From NCBI GenBank assembly GCA_002692725.1, contig NZLU01000025.1, forward strand, positions 310,001-374,000: DNA of 64,000 bases, in the 5' to 3' direction. A program made the position numbers and the translations under genes. The notes under the pieces were generated by a model. That model had not been told where the DNA came from. It saw only the letters and a list, made by a program, of their open reading frames with translations, and ran no database searches. The stretch is from Ponticaulis sp. GTDB taxonomy: Bacteria; Pseudomonadota; Alphaproteobacteria; Caulobacterales; Hyphomonadaceae. Below are positions 1 through 8,551 of this stretch, piece by piece; within the stretch, counting starts at the first letter, position 1; every line of letters begins with the position of its first letter.

Positions 1-1
1 A

Positions 2-493
2 TACACGGCCTCCAAGTTTGACGGCGAAGTCCCGTCGACGGGTGAATGGGGCGAGGCCGAGGACTGGATCGCGAACGAATTGGAAACGCGTCTTACTGCG
101 CTGGCACAACATTACGAAGCGATGGAATTCCGAAAAGCCGCGGCCGAAACCCGGGCAATCTGGGCCGCAGGCAACGAATATCTCACCAAGGCCGAACCAT
201 GGGTGAAATACAAATCAGATGTCGATGCCGCTGCGATTGGTGTCCGGACGGGTCTCAATCTTGCGGCCATTTTCGGAATTATCGCTCAGCCACTTATTCC
301 CGACGCGGCTGCGAAAATTCTGGACGCGCTGGGCATTCCTGAAGAGAATCGCAAATTCCCGACAGGGGACGCGAAAGCCCTTCTGAACGCTTTGCCTCAC
401 GGGCTGAATATCACCCCACCAGATGTGCTGTTCTCCAAGATTGAAGACACCCAGATCACTGAGTGGACCGAAAAGTTTGGTGGTGACGGTTAG
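2..493 (+). CDS. metG: Methionyl-tRNA synthetase, C-terminal part (5' end outside window)
   Basis: The open frame enters from the left edge with no start, so only the last 163 residues are visible. They match the end of the class I MetRS: the helical anticodon-binding domain, with the stretch KAEPWVKYKSD near residue 62 and a terminal segment on helical surfaces (IIAQPLIPDAAAKILDALGI) typical of this family. MetRS charges tRNA-Met in the cytoplasm. The protein stops soon after this domain, so no C-terminal tRNA-binding (Trbp111-like) extension is present. The stop overlaps the end of the convergent gene on the other strand by 4 bases. The HIGH and KMSKS motifs lie outside the window. Confidence 0.85.
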   Translation, partial: YTASKFDGEVPSTGEWGEAEDWIANELETRLTALAQHYEAMEFRKAAAETRAIWAAGNEYLTKAEPWVKYKSDVDAAAIGVRTGLNLAAIFGIIAQPLIPDAAAKILDALGIPEENRKFPTGDAKALLNALPHGLNITPPDVLFSKIEDTQITEWTEKFGGDG

Positions 494-1470
494 GCTTCCA
501 GCCGAGCGAGACCCAATGATGTGCGTATGCGGTTGAGGTTTCTGACCAGATTTTCGCTTGTCTGAGAATAACCCCATGGCGTCGTGGTCGGATAAGCTCC
601 GATTTCTTCGATATGCCGTATGGCGCGGTCTTTGAGGTTGAGTTGGTGCAGAAGCCAGGCAAAATTGTTGTGTGCATAATGTCGTTCTGAGCGCGGGACG
701 TCTGGTGACAGGCCAACCCAGAACGCGTCGTCGAGTGCCTCGACGCGCTCACGATAGGTCTCAGAGGCGAAATCTTTCAGAAAGCGCTGTTTACTGGCCA
801 TATCGTCTTCAAAATTCTCGAACCATAGCCAGTCTTCAATGATGGCGCGTGCCTTGAGGGCCTGCCAGGCCGAGTTCGGTGCGGCCTGAAGGCATAACTC
901 GGCCGCCGCCCACATCTCGTCGCGGCTCCCCAGCCATTTGGCCGTCTGACATGTCAGATAATTGTGCGCACCGAAAATGCAGGGATCTGCGCTCTCGAGA
1001 TTTTGCTGGATCAAACTTGAGAGAATATCTCTGTTAGTGTGAGACCCCAGAGCATTGCGCAACATCAAGGAGACAGGCACCGAACTCTCCAGCTCTGTCG
1101 ACCGCGCGCGGTCAAGATACCATTCGGAGATTTCAAGCGCATTCGACATGCGCTCCGCTGATGTCTGTTTCACCGTCGAAGCGACGCCAGCGCCGCGATA
1201 CCGAAAGGCCAGAAAAGTCCAGACGCCGCCGAGTATGCAATGTATCACGGGGTCGTCTGGTGGTGATTTATCTTCAAAGTCGAGCGACAAAGACTGACCA
1301 ATACCCTGAATCCAGTGAAAACGGTCGCTTGCTCGCTGTTGTGAATACAGATCTGACAGACGAGCCCAATCTTCAGATTGAAGCGCCGTCAGCCCGTCGT
1401 CACAAAGCCGGTGTCCTTCGCATGGATCATAGGCTGGAGCAGGTTTTCCGCCGAATAAACGTCCAAACAC
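490..1470 (-). CDS. Uncharacterised 326-aa protein, probably alpha-helical
   Basis: I do not recognise a named family. The protein is soluble, with no signal peptide or membrane segment, and is rich in Trp, Leu and Ala. The segment around residues 265-300 (HNNFAWLLHQLNLKDRAIRHI) reads like a TPR-type helical pair, and the 190-220 region is similar. This suggests a helical-repeat scaffold, but it is inference only. The start is GTG, with AGGGG seven bases upstream, and the N-terminus MFGRLFGGK is short and basic. The gene faces metG tail to tail with a 4-base overlap. Nothing downstream is co-transcribed, so context gives no function. Confidence 0.7.
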   Translation of the reverse strand: MFGRLFGGKPAPAYDPCEGHRLCDDGLTALQSEDWARLSDLYSQQRASDRFHWIQGIGQSLSLDFEDKSPPDDPVIHCILGGVWTFLAFRYRGAGVASTVKQTSAERMSNALEISEWYLDRARSTELESSVPVSLMLRNALGSHTNRDILSSLIQQNLESADPCIFGAHNYLTCQTAKWLGSRDEMWAAAELCLQAAPNSAWQALKARAIIEDWLWFENFEDDMASKQRFLKDFASETYRERVEALDDAFWVGLSPDVPRSERHYAHNNFAWLLHQLNLKDRAIRHIEEIGAYPTTTPWGYSQTSENLVRNLNRIRTSLGLARLEA

Positions 1471-1643
1471 TTTGAGCCCCTCTCGCTTCTGTCTTCTCTC
1501 ATGCCTAATTGCCGCGTTCAGCGAGCGCCGTAAAGAAGCGTGTTTTAACAGAGATCCGAGCCGACGATGCGGCTGGGGTCGTGATCTGTGTCAAAGCGCA
1601 AGTTTCAGATTGCGAGATCCGGCAAGCGGACAGAAGATGGCGC

Positions 1644-2270
1644 ATGCCCTTACAAAATCGCGTCGACCCATTTGGAAAAATTAAAGCCCATCCAGCCCGT
1701 GGACTGTTCATGGGAAACCGAGGGGGATGCCTGCACAATGATCGTCAGGAATTGACTGGGCGTCGCTGGGTTTCCGAACGCTGGATTATCTGTCTTTTGT
1801 CTTTCAAAGACCGAAAGCGGCCGCTGATGGCGCCAGGAAAATATACTGAATTGTTCTTTCTGGATGAGGCGACCGCCTTTGCTGCGGGCCATCGGCCATG
1901 TTTTGAATGTCAGAGGTCGAGGGCCGTTGCATTTTCGGAAACGCTCGAACGATGCGGGCTGGTGACGAACGGACCAAAAGCGCCGCAGCTCGATGCACTG
2001 ATCGCACGACATGTACAGCAGCGTCTGAAGGGTGAGTTATTGCCTGATCGCGTGCCTGTGGCGAGTATGCCGAATGGCACAATGTTTATGACTGATGGGG
2101 CTGCCTGTCTCAAATGGCGGGATCGCGCCCTATTGTGGAGCTTTGATGGGTATAAGGCTGCGCCGAACATGCCCGAGACGGGGACTCTACTGACACCGCC
2201 TGCTGTAATGTGGGCATTCGATGAAGGCTTTGTGCCCAGAGTTCATGAGAGTGCTGAGAGAACGGACTGA
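1644..2270 (+). CDS. Conserved uncharacterised protein with HRPCFEC motif
   Basis: This is a 208-residue protein when started at the ATG giving MPLQNRVDPFG. The frame is open upstream to a TTG at 1509, but the upstream residues look non-coding. Sequence features are a compact basic N-terminus with MGNRGG, a WICLLSFKDRKR segment, a strongly patterned core (PGKYTELFFLDEATAFAAGHRPCFECQR), and a C-terminal half with PNGTMF and LLWSFDGY. I have the impression of a widespread conserved family in alphaproteobacteria but cannot name it. The H-x2-C-x2-C arrangement could bind a metal or be catalytic; this is inference. It is a stand-alone gene between a hypothetical gene and an exported peptidase. Confidence 0.7.
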   Translation: MPLQNRVDPFGKIKAHPARGLFMGNRGGCLHNDRQELTGRRWVSERWIICLLSFKDRKRPLMAPGKYTELFFLDEATAFAAGHRPCFECQRSRAVAFSETLERCGLVTNGPKAPQLDALIARHVQQRLKGELLPDRVPVASMPNGTMFMTDGAACLKWRDRALLWSFDGYKAAPNMPETGTLLTPPAVMWAFDEGFVPRVHESAERTD

Positions 2271-2354
2271 TCACGGGGCGATGGCTTGTTTCATCTCCTA
2301 TCGCGTGATCCACTCATTCAGCGTGATGATTCAAGAGCTTGGAAGGTGACAGGC

Positions 2355-3713
2355 ATGAAACAAGGATTGAAATACGGTCTGCTTGCAGCAAGTGCAATCT
2401 TTGGTCTCCACGGCGTTTCGACGGCTGACACGCCCGAAACCGGCGCCGATCTCATCTCAATCTATAAGCATCTGCACGCCAATCCCGAATTATCGCTGAA
2501 GGAAGCCAACACATCGGCGCTGCTCTCAGCTGAACTCGAGGCGCTTGGATTTGACGTGACGACACGTCTTGGCGACGACTGGGTGCGGGAGAAAGCGGAA
2601 ACGGATCAGGGCATGGTTCGCGATGGCGTTGGCGGGTATGGCGTTGTTGGCGTGATGGAAAATGGCGAGGGCCCAACTCTGCTTATTCGGGCGGATATGG
2701 ATGCCCTGCCGGTCCATGAACGCACTGGCTTTGATTTTTCGTCAGAGGTCACAGACATCACATGGACAGGCGTCGACAGCTCAGTCATGCACGCCTGTGG
2801 TCATGATATTCACATGACATCCTGGCTGGGTACGGCGCGGGAACTCGTCGCTCGTAAGGATGAGTGGAGCGGTACGCTGGTCATGATTTTACAGCCTGCC
2901 GAAGAGCTAGGACTTGGCGCAACGGCAATGATTTCAGACGGTTTGTTCGACCGCTTTCCTCTGCCGGACTATAATCTGGCGCTCCACGTGAACGCCAATA
3001 TGCCGGCGGGCCAAATTGGCTATGTCTCAGGCTTTTCCATGGCGAATGTCGACAGTGTGGATATTTCTGTGAAGGGCGTTGGCGGGCATGGTGCCTATCC
3101 GCACACCACAATTGATCCGGTCGTCATTGCCTCGAACATTGTCATGGCGGTCCAGACGCTGGTGGCACGGAACATCAATCCACAGAATCCGGCTGTCGTG
3201 ACTGTTGGCTCAATCACGGGCGGCACCAAGCACAATATCATCCCGGATGAAGTTCATTTAAAACTGACGGTTCGCTCCTATCGCGACGATGTGCGCGATC
3301 AGCTCTTATCGGGCATCGAACGTATCGCACTCGGTATGGCCGAAACCTATGGTGCGCCTGAGCCCACTTTGAAAATTGACGCGGATTACACGCCAGCAAA
3401 TTTTAATGACCCCGAGCTCTCAGAGGTTATTGCTAATGCCATGAAGAACGAGCTCGGTGATCCCAATGTCGTCGAGCTCTCTCCCGTGATGGGCGGCGAG
3501 GATTTCAGCCAATATGGCCGCACGGTAGAAGATATTCCCGGCGTTCTGTTCTGGATTGGCGCTGTTGATCCCGAGACCTATGAAAAGTCGCTTGGGGCGT
3601 CTTTGCCCCTGCCGTCACTGCATTCGAGCTTCTTCGCGCCCGACTATGAAAAGACGATTGAAACGGGCGTTTCGGCCATGACGTCCTCCGCCATGGCCGT
3701 ATTGAAGAAATAG
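2355..3713 (+). CDS. Exported M20-family amidohydrolase
   Basis: The 452-residue protein begins with a signal peptide (about residues 1-24, hydrophobic YGLLAASAIFGL, likely cleavage after VSTA). The mature part is an M20D-type metallo-amidohydrolase (hippurate / indole-acetyl-amino-acid hydrolase-like). The metal ligands are visible in HACGHD (near residue 140), in the catalytic Glu pair of QPAEELGLGA, and in the late GGEDFSQYG and LHSSFF motifs. The family hydrolyses amide bonds of N-acyl amino acids or peptides using two metal ions; the signal peptide places this one in the periplasm. The ATG at 2355 was chosen because it gives a proper signal peptide; the longer frame from 2286 would bury it. 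The substrate is unknown. Confidence 0.85.
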   Translation: MKQGLKYGLLAASAIFGLHGVSTADTPETGADLISIYKHLHANPELSLKEANTSALLSAELEALGFDVTTRLGDDWVREKAETDQGMVRDGVGGYGVVGVMENGEGPTLLIRADMDALPVHERTGFDFSSEVTDITWTGVDSSVMHACGHDIHMTSWLGTARELVARKDEWSGTLVMILQPAEELGLGATAMISDGLFDRFPLPDYNLALHVNANMPAGQIGYVSGFSMANVDSVDISVKGVGGHGAYPHTTIDPVVIASNIVMAVQTLVARNINPQNPAVVTVGSITGGTKHNIIPDEVHLKLTVRSYRDDVRDQLLSGIERIALGMAETYGAPEPTLKIDADYTPANFNDPELSEVIANAMKNELGDPNVVELSPVMGGEDFSQYGRTVEDIPGVLFWIGAVDPETYEKSLGASLPLPSLHSSFFAPDYEKTIETGVSAMTSSAMAVLKK

Positions 3714-3727
3714 CCTCGGTAACGGTG

Positions 3728-4921
3728 TTATTTAACTGTGCCGGCCTCATAAAGCGCGTCGATCTCGGCATCATCTAAGCCCAGCGCGCTGAGGGTCTCA
3801 CGCGTGTGTTCGCCCATTGTCGGAGCGGGGCCTTTCGGGCCATCATCTGCACCGGGAAAGCGGACAGGGGAGGCGGGCGACCGGAAACTGCCGCCCGAAT
3901 GACCCGGCGTCTGAACAATGCCGCCTGCGGCTTCGACCTGCGGGTCGGCGGCCACATCGGCGAGCGTTTGAACAGGCGCCCAGGCGATCTGTTCTTCGTC
4001 TAGCCGTGTTGCAAGCTCATCTTTGGTGAACTGACCAAAGGCCGCGTCGAGTTTCTCAACGATTTCAGCCGCGTTCGCCTTTCGGCCGCGCCCATTGGCC
4101 AGACGCTCATCGTCTGCTAGCTCAGGAATACCAGCGGCCTTACAGATTTTCGGCCAGTCTGCATTGCCCTGACGCGCCACAATGCACAGCCATTGCTCGT
4201 CTTTTGTCTGGAAGAAATTCATGATGGGCGGGTTCGCCTGATCGCGCGGTTTAGTCGAGGCAATCCGGTCAAAGAAGAGTTGGATCGCGAAGTCCGATCC
4301 GATGGTGTAGAGCGCGCTACGCAGAAGCGAGGCTTCAACAAGTTGGCCCTCACCGGTCTTCAGTTTTTTGATTAGAGCGGCGTTGATCGCTGAAGATGCC
4401 GCGATCGACGTGACATGATCTCCGAATGCCGTTCGCAGCGGGAATGGGGCGCTGCCCTTGGGCGGGAAGAGCTTTGCCAGTCCGGCACGCGACCAGAACG
4501 ACGCAATGTCAAAGCCTGGGCGGTCCTTATCCGGCCCCTCCAGCCCGTAACCGGTCAGCGTACAATAAACGAGGCCGGGATTGAGCGCTTTGAGCGATTT
4601 ATAGTCGAGACCGGATCGTTCGAGACCACCGGGACGGACATTGGTGAGGAAGACGTCAGCGTCGGCCACAAGTTTTTTGACGATGGCGACACCTTCTGGT
4701 GTCGACGTGTCGACAACGATGGATTTTTTTCCGCGATTGTCGAAGTCGAAGACTGGATTTTCCGCGATATCTGCGCCGATCGTCCCGAAAAACTGGCGAA
4801 TCGGGTCACCGGCAGGCGGCTCGATTTTGATAACCTCCGCGCCCCAGTCGGCGAGAATACAGCCTGCTCCTGGCGCCGCCATATAGGTGGCGTATTCAAC
4901 AACTTTAATCCCCTCGAGCAT
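3728..4921 (-). CDS. Class III (CaiB/BaiF) CoA-transferase
   Basis: The protein has 397 residues. Family hallmarks are the N-terminal MLEGIKVVEYATYMAAPGAG, the LADWGAEVIKIEPPAGDP motif, the NRGKKS segment, and the GEGQLVEASLL motif after the presumed catalytic Asp (in AFGDHVTSI, about residue 165). Members move CoA between acyl acids through an aspartyl-CoA thioester intermediate and are intertwined dimers. The start at 4921 has GGAGG about six bases upstream, so the longer TTG-started frame is not used. It is convergent with the M20 gene (14 bases apart). It is related to a second class III transferase at 10.1 kb but clearly not a recent duplicate. The substrate cannot be read from the sequence. 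Confidence 0.85.
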   Translation of the reverse strand: MLEGIKVVEYATYMAAPGAGCILADWGAEVIKIEPPAGDPIRQFFGTIGADIAENPVFDFDNRGKKSIVVDTSTPEGVAIVKKLVADADVFLTNVRPGGLERSGLDYKSLKALNPGLVYCTLTGYGLEGPDKDRPGFDIASFWSRAGLAKLFPPKGSAPFPLRTAFGDHVTSIAASSAINAALIKKLKTGEGQLVEASLLRSALYTIGSDFAIQLFFDRIASTKPRDQANPPIMNFFQTKDEQWLCIVARQGNADWPKICKAAGIPELADDERLANGRGRKANAAEIVEKLDAAFGQFTKDELATRLDEEQIAWAPVQTLADVAADPQVEAAGGIVQTPGHSGGSFRSPASPVRFPGADDGPKGPAPTMGEHTRETLSALGLDDAEIDALYEAGTVK

Positions 4922-5050
4922 GCATATCCTCCGCAATATTCTAATCAGATGTTACCCCGGTAAACGTAATTCATCCGGCTGGTAAGCAGACGTTAATGAT
5001 GACGTCCGAAAATAAGGGCTATTTCGTCAGCTTCGATAAGGCCAGAAATC

Positions 5051-6199
5051 ATGTCCGTCAAAACGATGCGTCCGCGTTTGAGTGAAGAAGACATTCTCCG
5101 TCTCATGAAAGGTAGTTCTGCCGAAGACCGTGCTCAGGCGACGCATAAGCTGTGTCGACGGATTGGCAATGACGAACTGACGCAGGAAGACAAAGTCATC
5201 GCCAGCGAAATTCTGGGTCTGCTGTCGCGTGACGCAGAGGCGCTGGTCCGCCGCGCCATGTCAATCACGCTCAAGAATTCGCCCAATTTGCCACGCGACG
5301 TCGCCGTCAAGCTCGCACAGGATATCGAATCTGTGGCGCTGCCTGTTATTGAGAACTCTCCCGTCTTCACAAGTTCGGATCTTGTCGAGCTCGTTCTGAA
5401 CGCCAGCGAAACCAAACAATCGGCGGTGGCCCGCCGTTCGAAACTTGGCACAGATGTGACCGATGCGATTGCTGAACACGGCTGCAAAGACGCTGTCTGC
5501 ACAATGGCGGCAAATGACGGTGCGACCATGTCGGAAAAAGGATATGATTTCACGCTGAAGCGATTTGAGACTGACCACGATGTGCACGAAGCGCTGATCT
5601 CGCGCGAATGGATCCCACCACAAATCGCCGAGAAAATGATTTCTCTCGTGTCGGGCGAAATGTTTGATCAGCTCGTCAATAATCACGAATTGCCGCCGCA
5701 GCTCGCCATCGAACTCGCCTCCGGCGCACGTGAGCGGGCGAGCCTCGACCTTGTTGCGCAGGCGGGTCACTCCAGCAATCTGCCGCGCTTTGTTCAGCAG
5801 CTGAACCTCAATAACCGTCTGACGCCAAGCATGATCATGCGGGCGCTCTGCCTCGGGCACATGTCGTTCGTGGAGTGGTCTCTTGCAGAACTTTCAGGCA
5901 TTCCGCATCAGAAAATGTGGCTCCTACTGCATGATGCCGGATCGCTCGGCCTTAAAAAGGTGTTTGAGTACGCCGGTCTGCCGAAGGGCATGTACATGCC
6001 GTTTCAGATGGCGATTTCGGTCTATCATGAACTCGACTATGATGGCCGCGAAGGCGATCGCGACCGCTTCAAAAAGCGTATGGTCGAACGCGTGCTGACC
6101 CAGTTCCAGAACATCCCGAAAGGTGATCTCGACTATCTGCTCGATCGGCTCGATGCTTATCGTGATGTTGAGAACGGAAAGATTGGCGCTGCAGCCTGA
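5051..6199 (+). CDS. DUF2336 domain protein
   Basis: The 382-residue protein fits the alphaproteobacterial DUF2336 family. It starts with MRPRLSEEDILRLMKGSSAEDRAQATHKL, followed by HEAT-like helical repeats. The repeats are visible as recurring units of the type DAEALVRRAMSITLKNSPNLPRDVAVKLAQDI, then HDVHEALISREWIPPQIAEKMISLV and later pairs up to about residue 300. There is no signal peptide or membrane helix, so it is cytoplasmic. The biochemical role of the family is not established to my knowledge; the helical repeats suggest protein-protein contacts. The gene stands alone, divergent from the CoA-transferase, and converges on the EAL-like gene with a shared hairpin across both stop codons. 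Confidence 0.75.
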   Translation: MSVKTMRPRLSEEDILRLMKGSSAEDRAQATHKLCRRIGNDELTQEDKVIASEILGLLSRDAEALVRRAMSITLKNSPNLPRDVAVKLAQDIESVALPVIENSPVFTSSDLVELVLNASETKQSAVARRSKLGTDVTDAIAEHGCKDAVCTMAANDGATMSEKGYDFTLKRFETDHDVHEALISREWIPPQIAEKMISLVSGEMFDQLVNNHELPPQLAIELASGARERASLDLVAQAGHSSNLPRFVQQLNLNNRLTPSMIMRALCLGHMSFVEWSLAELSGIPHQKMWLLLHDAGSLGLKKVFEYAGLPKGMYMPFQMAISVYHELDYDGREGDRDRFKKRMVERVLTQFQNIPKGDLDYLLDRLDAYRDVENGKIGAAA

Positions 6200-6211
6200 C
6201 CCGCGTCAGGC
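6194..6211. terminator. Hairpin shared by two convergent stop codons
   Basis: A perfect 7-bp inverted repeat, GCCTGAC-ccgc-GTCAGGC, spans the end of the DUF2336 gene and of the facing EAL-like gene. Each arm contains the TGA stop of one gene, read on its own strand. There is no T-tract, so it may be a weak or Rho-assisted terminator or an RNA 3'-end protection hairpin. Structure is seen directly; function is inferred. Confidence 0.45.
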
Positions 6212-6877
6212 GTCAGCGATGAGCTTCTGAGCATGCGTTGCGCCAAAGCTTTTCAGCAGGTCGACATTCTTCCAGGACGCACGGTCCAGAATGACGTCTC
6301 CACCCAAGCCTGAAACGATTTCGGCGCGCATCTGAACATTATCATCGTTCATCAGGTCAAACTCCGTCACACGCATGCGCTCAACTGCGCTGCGCAAACG
6401 TGCCCCAAACGGCGATTCGGATGATCTGCGCGCATCGAGACCAATACGGAATCCTTTGCGCCGGAAAGCCTCCATACGATCCAGAACGCCATCTTCGGTC
6501 TGGGCAAGTGTCGAATCCTGAAACTCCAGAATGAATTCCTGAGGGCAGCAATCCTGGCTTTTAACGGCATTCAGGCATTGGTCTGGCGTGTCAGCTGATT
6601 GCAAGATCGCCAACGGCATCGGGACGTGTAGTGGACGGACCCCAACATCGAACTGCCGCGCGGCCTGACCAAGACGCGCGATGCAATCGGCCAGCCAATG
6701 GCCTGGTGAGGTGTGCGTTACACCGACAATTGGCTGATCCTCAAAAAGGGGGTCGACGCGCGTGACCGGGAAATCAATCTCACCGGTCGGTAATTTCATG
6801 CAGGCTTCAAACCGGCTTCTGAAGGGACGATGTCCGTTTGACTGTGATTCAGTTTGAGCGAAAAAAGCCACCGTCAT
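6206..6877 (-). CDS. Degenerate EAL-like protein
   Basis: The 223-residue protein resembles the C-terminal half of an EAL (c-di-GMP phosphodiesterase) domain. Recognisable parts are LHVPMPLAIL (family: VNLS segment), PQEFILEFQDSTL (family: L-E-I-T-E strand) and MEAFRRKGFRIGLDARRS (family: GV-x-x-A-L-D-D-F-G). The catalytic residues have decayed: the Asn of VNLS is absent, the second Asp of DDFG is Ala, and I see no EAL signature or catalytic Lys. It is therefore probably not a phosphodiesterase and may be a binding or regulatory derivative. The ATG at 6877 has GAGGAG upstream. It lies downstream of nadK-Hpt on the same strand but is separated from them by a terminator. Confidence 0.6.
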   Translation of the reverse strand: MTVAFFAQTESQSNGHRPFRSRFEACMKLPTGEIDFPVTRVDPLFEDQPIVGVTHTSPGHWLADCIARLGQAARQFDVGVRPLHVPMPLAILQSADTPDQCLNAVKSQDCCPQEFILEFQDSTLAQTEDGVLDRMEAFRRKGFRIGLDARRSSESPFGARLRSAVERMRVTEFDLMNDDNVQMRAEIVSGLGGDVILDRASWKNVDLLKSFGATHAQKLIADA

Positions 6878-7004
6878 AACGTCTCCTCGATTAGCTGAGG
6901 ACGACACTAGCAGGCTAAGACTTCAAACCCGTGCCGATCGCTGCGCGAATTTCAGAGAAGCTCTTTGTTTTCCATAGAGAGTTTGTGAAGGATTTTCCGA
7001 CTGT

Positions 7005-7031
7005 AAAAAAAAAGGGCTCCGTCAGGAGCCC
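7005..7031 (-). terminator. Rho-independent terminator after the Hpt gene
   Basis: On the minus strand GGGCTCC-tgac-GGAGCCC is followed by a run of nine T. It lies 29 bases beyond the Hpt stop and ends the nadK-Hpt transcript, isolating the EAL-like gene. Confidence 0.9.
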
Positions 7032-7059
7032 GTTTCATTCTATTTTCTGATTTGTTCAG

Positions 7060-7554
7060 TCAGGCATCCTGAGTGGCGCGAATCTTACTGACATGAGCCT
7101 CAAGCTCGGTCGCGAGCGCAACACCAATTGGATGATCAATGGATTTAATCTCATCGCGCATCGCCGTCCGGCAGGCATGGATGTGCGCCGTAATCAAATT
7201 GGCAGGCGCGATCTGGCGCAGCGGCTCATCAGCGATAAGTTTGCACAGTGAGTCGGCATAGCGAGTGATCAGCGGATAGCCATAAGTCGTCGCGAGACCT
7301 TTAAGGTCATGAGACGCGCCATAGACAGCGGTGAGCTGATTTTCCCGGTCATTCAGAGCGCGACCCGCGTCCCAGGCAGCTTCCAGACGGCACAGCTCGT
7401 CATCCAGCCAGTTGTCGAATTCGTCAGCGAGATTTTCGAGGGCCTGTTCAGCGCGCTGGATGGCGTCTTCGCTGTTCAACGACAGCGGTCCACCAAGCTT
7501 GGCTTTGAGCACGTTCGGCGGTGTGATGATTTCGATCGGTTTAGCTTTACCCAT
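7060..7554 (-). CDS. Hpt (histidine phosphotransfer) domain protein
   Basis: The 164-residue cytoplasmic protein carries an Hpt four-helix core around ASHDLKGLATTYGYPLITRYADSL, with His82 as the likely phospho-accepting residue. The preceding helix (residues about 35-75) and the acidic, Ala-rich ends fit a stand-alone phosphorelay module. The conserved N-terminus IEIITPPNVLKAKLGG precedes the domain. The ATG at 7554 has ACGGGGAT upstream; an ATG at 7623 lacks any ribosome site and adds a Cys-rich tail. It follows nadK by 84 bases on the same strand and probably shares its transcript. No histidine kinase or response regulator is nearby, so its partners are unknown. Confidence 0.7.
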   Translation of the reverse strand: MGKAKPIEIITPPNVLKAKLGGPLSLNSEDAIQRAEQALENLADEFDNWLDDELCRLEAAWDAGRALNDRENQLTAVYGASHDLKGLATTYGYPLITRYADSLCKLIADEPLRQIAPANLITAHIHACRTAMRDEIKSIDHPIGVALATELEAHVSKIRATQDA

Positions 7555-7638
7555 AATCCCCGTCCGGACTGTGACGCATTTGGATTTGCATCCTGCACGT
7601 CTAACCTTAATATTTTCTTCCATCTGGTTAGGGCGTTC

Positions 7639-8403
7639 TCAGTGGGCAAATTGCTCCTGAAGAATGCGTTCTTCCAGCGCATGTCCCTCATCAAACAGCA
7701 TCACCAGTGGTTTCGAGCGTTCTTCCGTTACGATAACCGATTCGGCGTGTCTGACTTCCTGATTGTCGGCTGATGCTGCAACGGGGCGAAGATCGGGCGT
7801 TGAAACGTCAATCTCGACATTCGCATCGTGTCGGAGGAGAGCACCTCGCCAACGACGTGGCCGGAAGGGGCTGATAGGGGTCAGGGCCAGAAGATTCGCG
7901 CCAATCGGCAGGATCGGACCATGCGCAGAGAGGTTATAAGCCGTAGACCCGGCCGGGGTCGCGACCAGAACGCCGTCGCATGAGAGTGATGCCATTCTGA
8001 CGCGTCCATCAATGGTGATTTTCAGCTTTGCGGTCTGTGACGTCTGACGCAGCATGGAGACCTCATTGATCGCCAGCCGTGTTTCGACTTCGCCATTGGT
8101 CGTTTTGACCCGCATTTTCAGCGGATAGATCACAGCTCGCTCTGCCCGGTCGAGACGTTCGACCAGTTTTTCCTCACGATAATCGTTCATCAGAAAGCCG
8201 ATCGTACCCTGGTTCATCCCATAAACGGGCCGGGGATCGTCAAACCGTCGGCGTAAGGTATCCAGCATGCAGCCATCGCCGCCAAGCGCGACGATCACGT
8301 CCGCATCCTGCTCGTCACACTGCCCATAGCGCATCACCATGGTTTTCAGCGCGTTCTGGGCTTCCGGGCGCTTGCTGGCGACAAAGGCGATTTTCGTACT
8401 CAT
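7639..8403 (-). CDS. nadK: NAD kinase
   Basis: The 254-residue protein phosphorylates NAD to NADP using ATP or polyphosphate. The defining motif GGDG lies at residues 41-44 (GGDGCMLDTLRR, with Cys where many have Thr or Phe), followed by GTIGFLMN (residues 68-75), the RLAINEVSMLR strand and the DGVLVATPAGSTAYNLSAHGPI loop that binds NAD. The length is usual for alphaproteobacteria. It is divergent from the class II aldolase gene, sharing a 148-base intergenic region, and is followed on the same strand by the Hpt gene. Confidence 0.93.
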   Translation of the reverse strand: MSTKIAFVASKRPEAQNALKTMVMRYGQCDEQDADVIVALGGDGCMLDTLRRRFDDPRPVYGMNQGTIGFLMNDYREEKLVERLDRAERAVIYPLKMRVKTTNGEVETRLAINEVSMLRQTSQTAKLKITIDGRVRMASLSCDGVLVATPAGSTAYNLSAHGPILPIGANLLALTPISPFRPRRWRGALLRHDANVEIDVSTPDLRPVAASADNQEVRHAESVIVTEERSKPLVMLFDEGHALEERILQEQFAH

Positions 8404-8497
8404 TCACATCTACTGCCATTTACTGGGTCGCGAAGGAATGGCTTCCGGCGGTTTCGGAGCAAGTTTCGCAAGATACTGGTTACCGCTTACTGCGGAA

Positions 8498-8524
8498 TTG
8501 GCCTGTCGCCGAGTCTGTTATAGA
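8498..8524 (+). promoter_or_regulatory. Possible sigma70-type promoter of the aldolase gene
   Basis: TTGGCC and TATAGA separated by 15 bases stand 27 bases before the ATG at 8552, which has a strong CAGGGAGG ribosome site. The short spacer makes this tentative. Confidence 0.35.
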
Positions 8525-8551
8525 ACACTGTAAAAGAACAGGGAGGCCGAC

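Noticed and set aside
5261-5860. 199-aa minus-strand ORF inside the DUF2336 gene
   Set aside because: Antisense shadow; the plus-strand frame has a clear family pattern and a plausible start.
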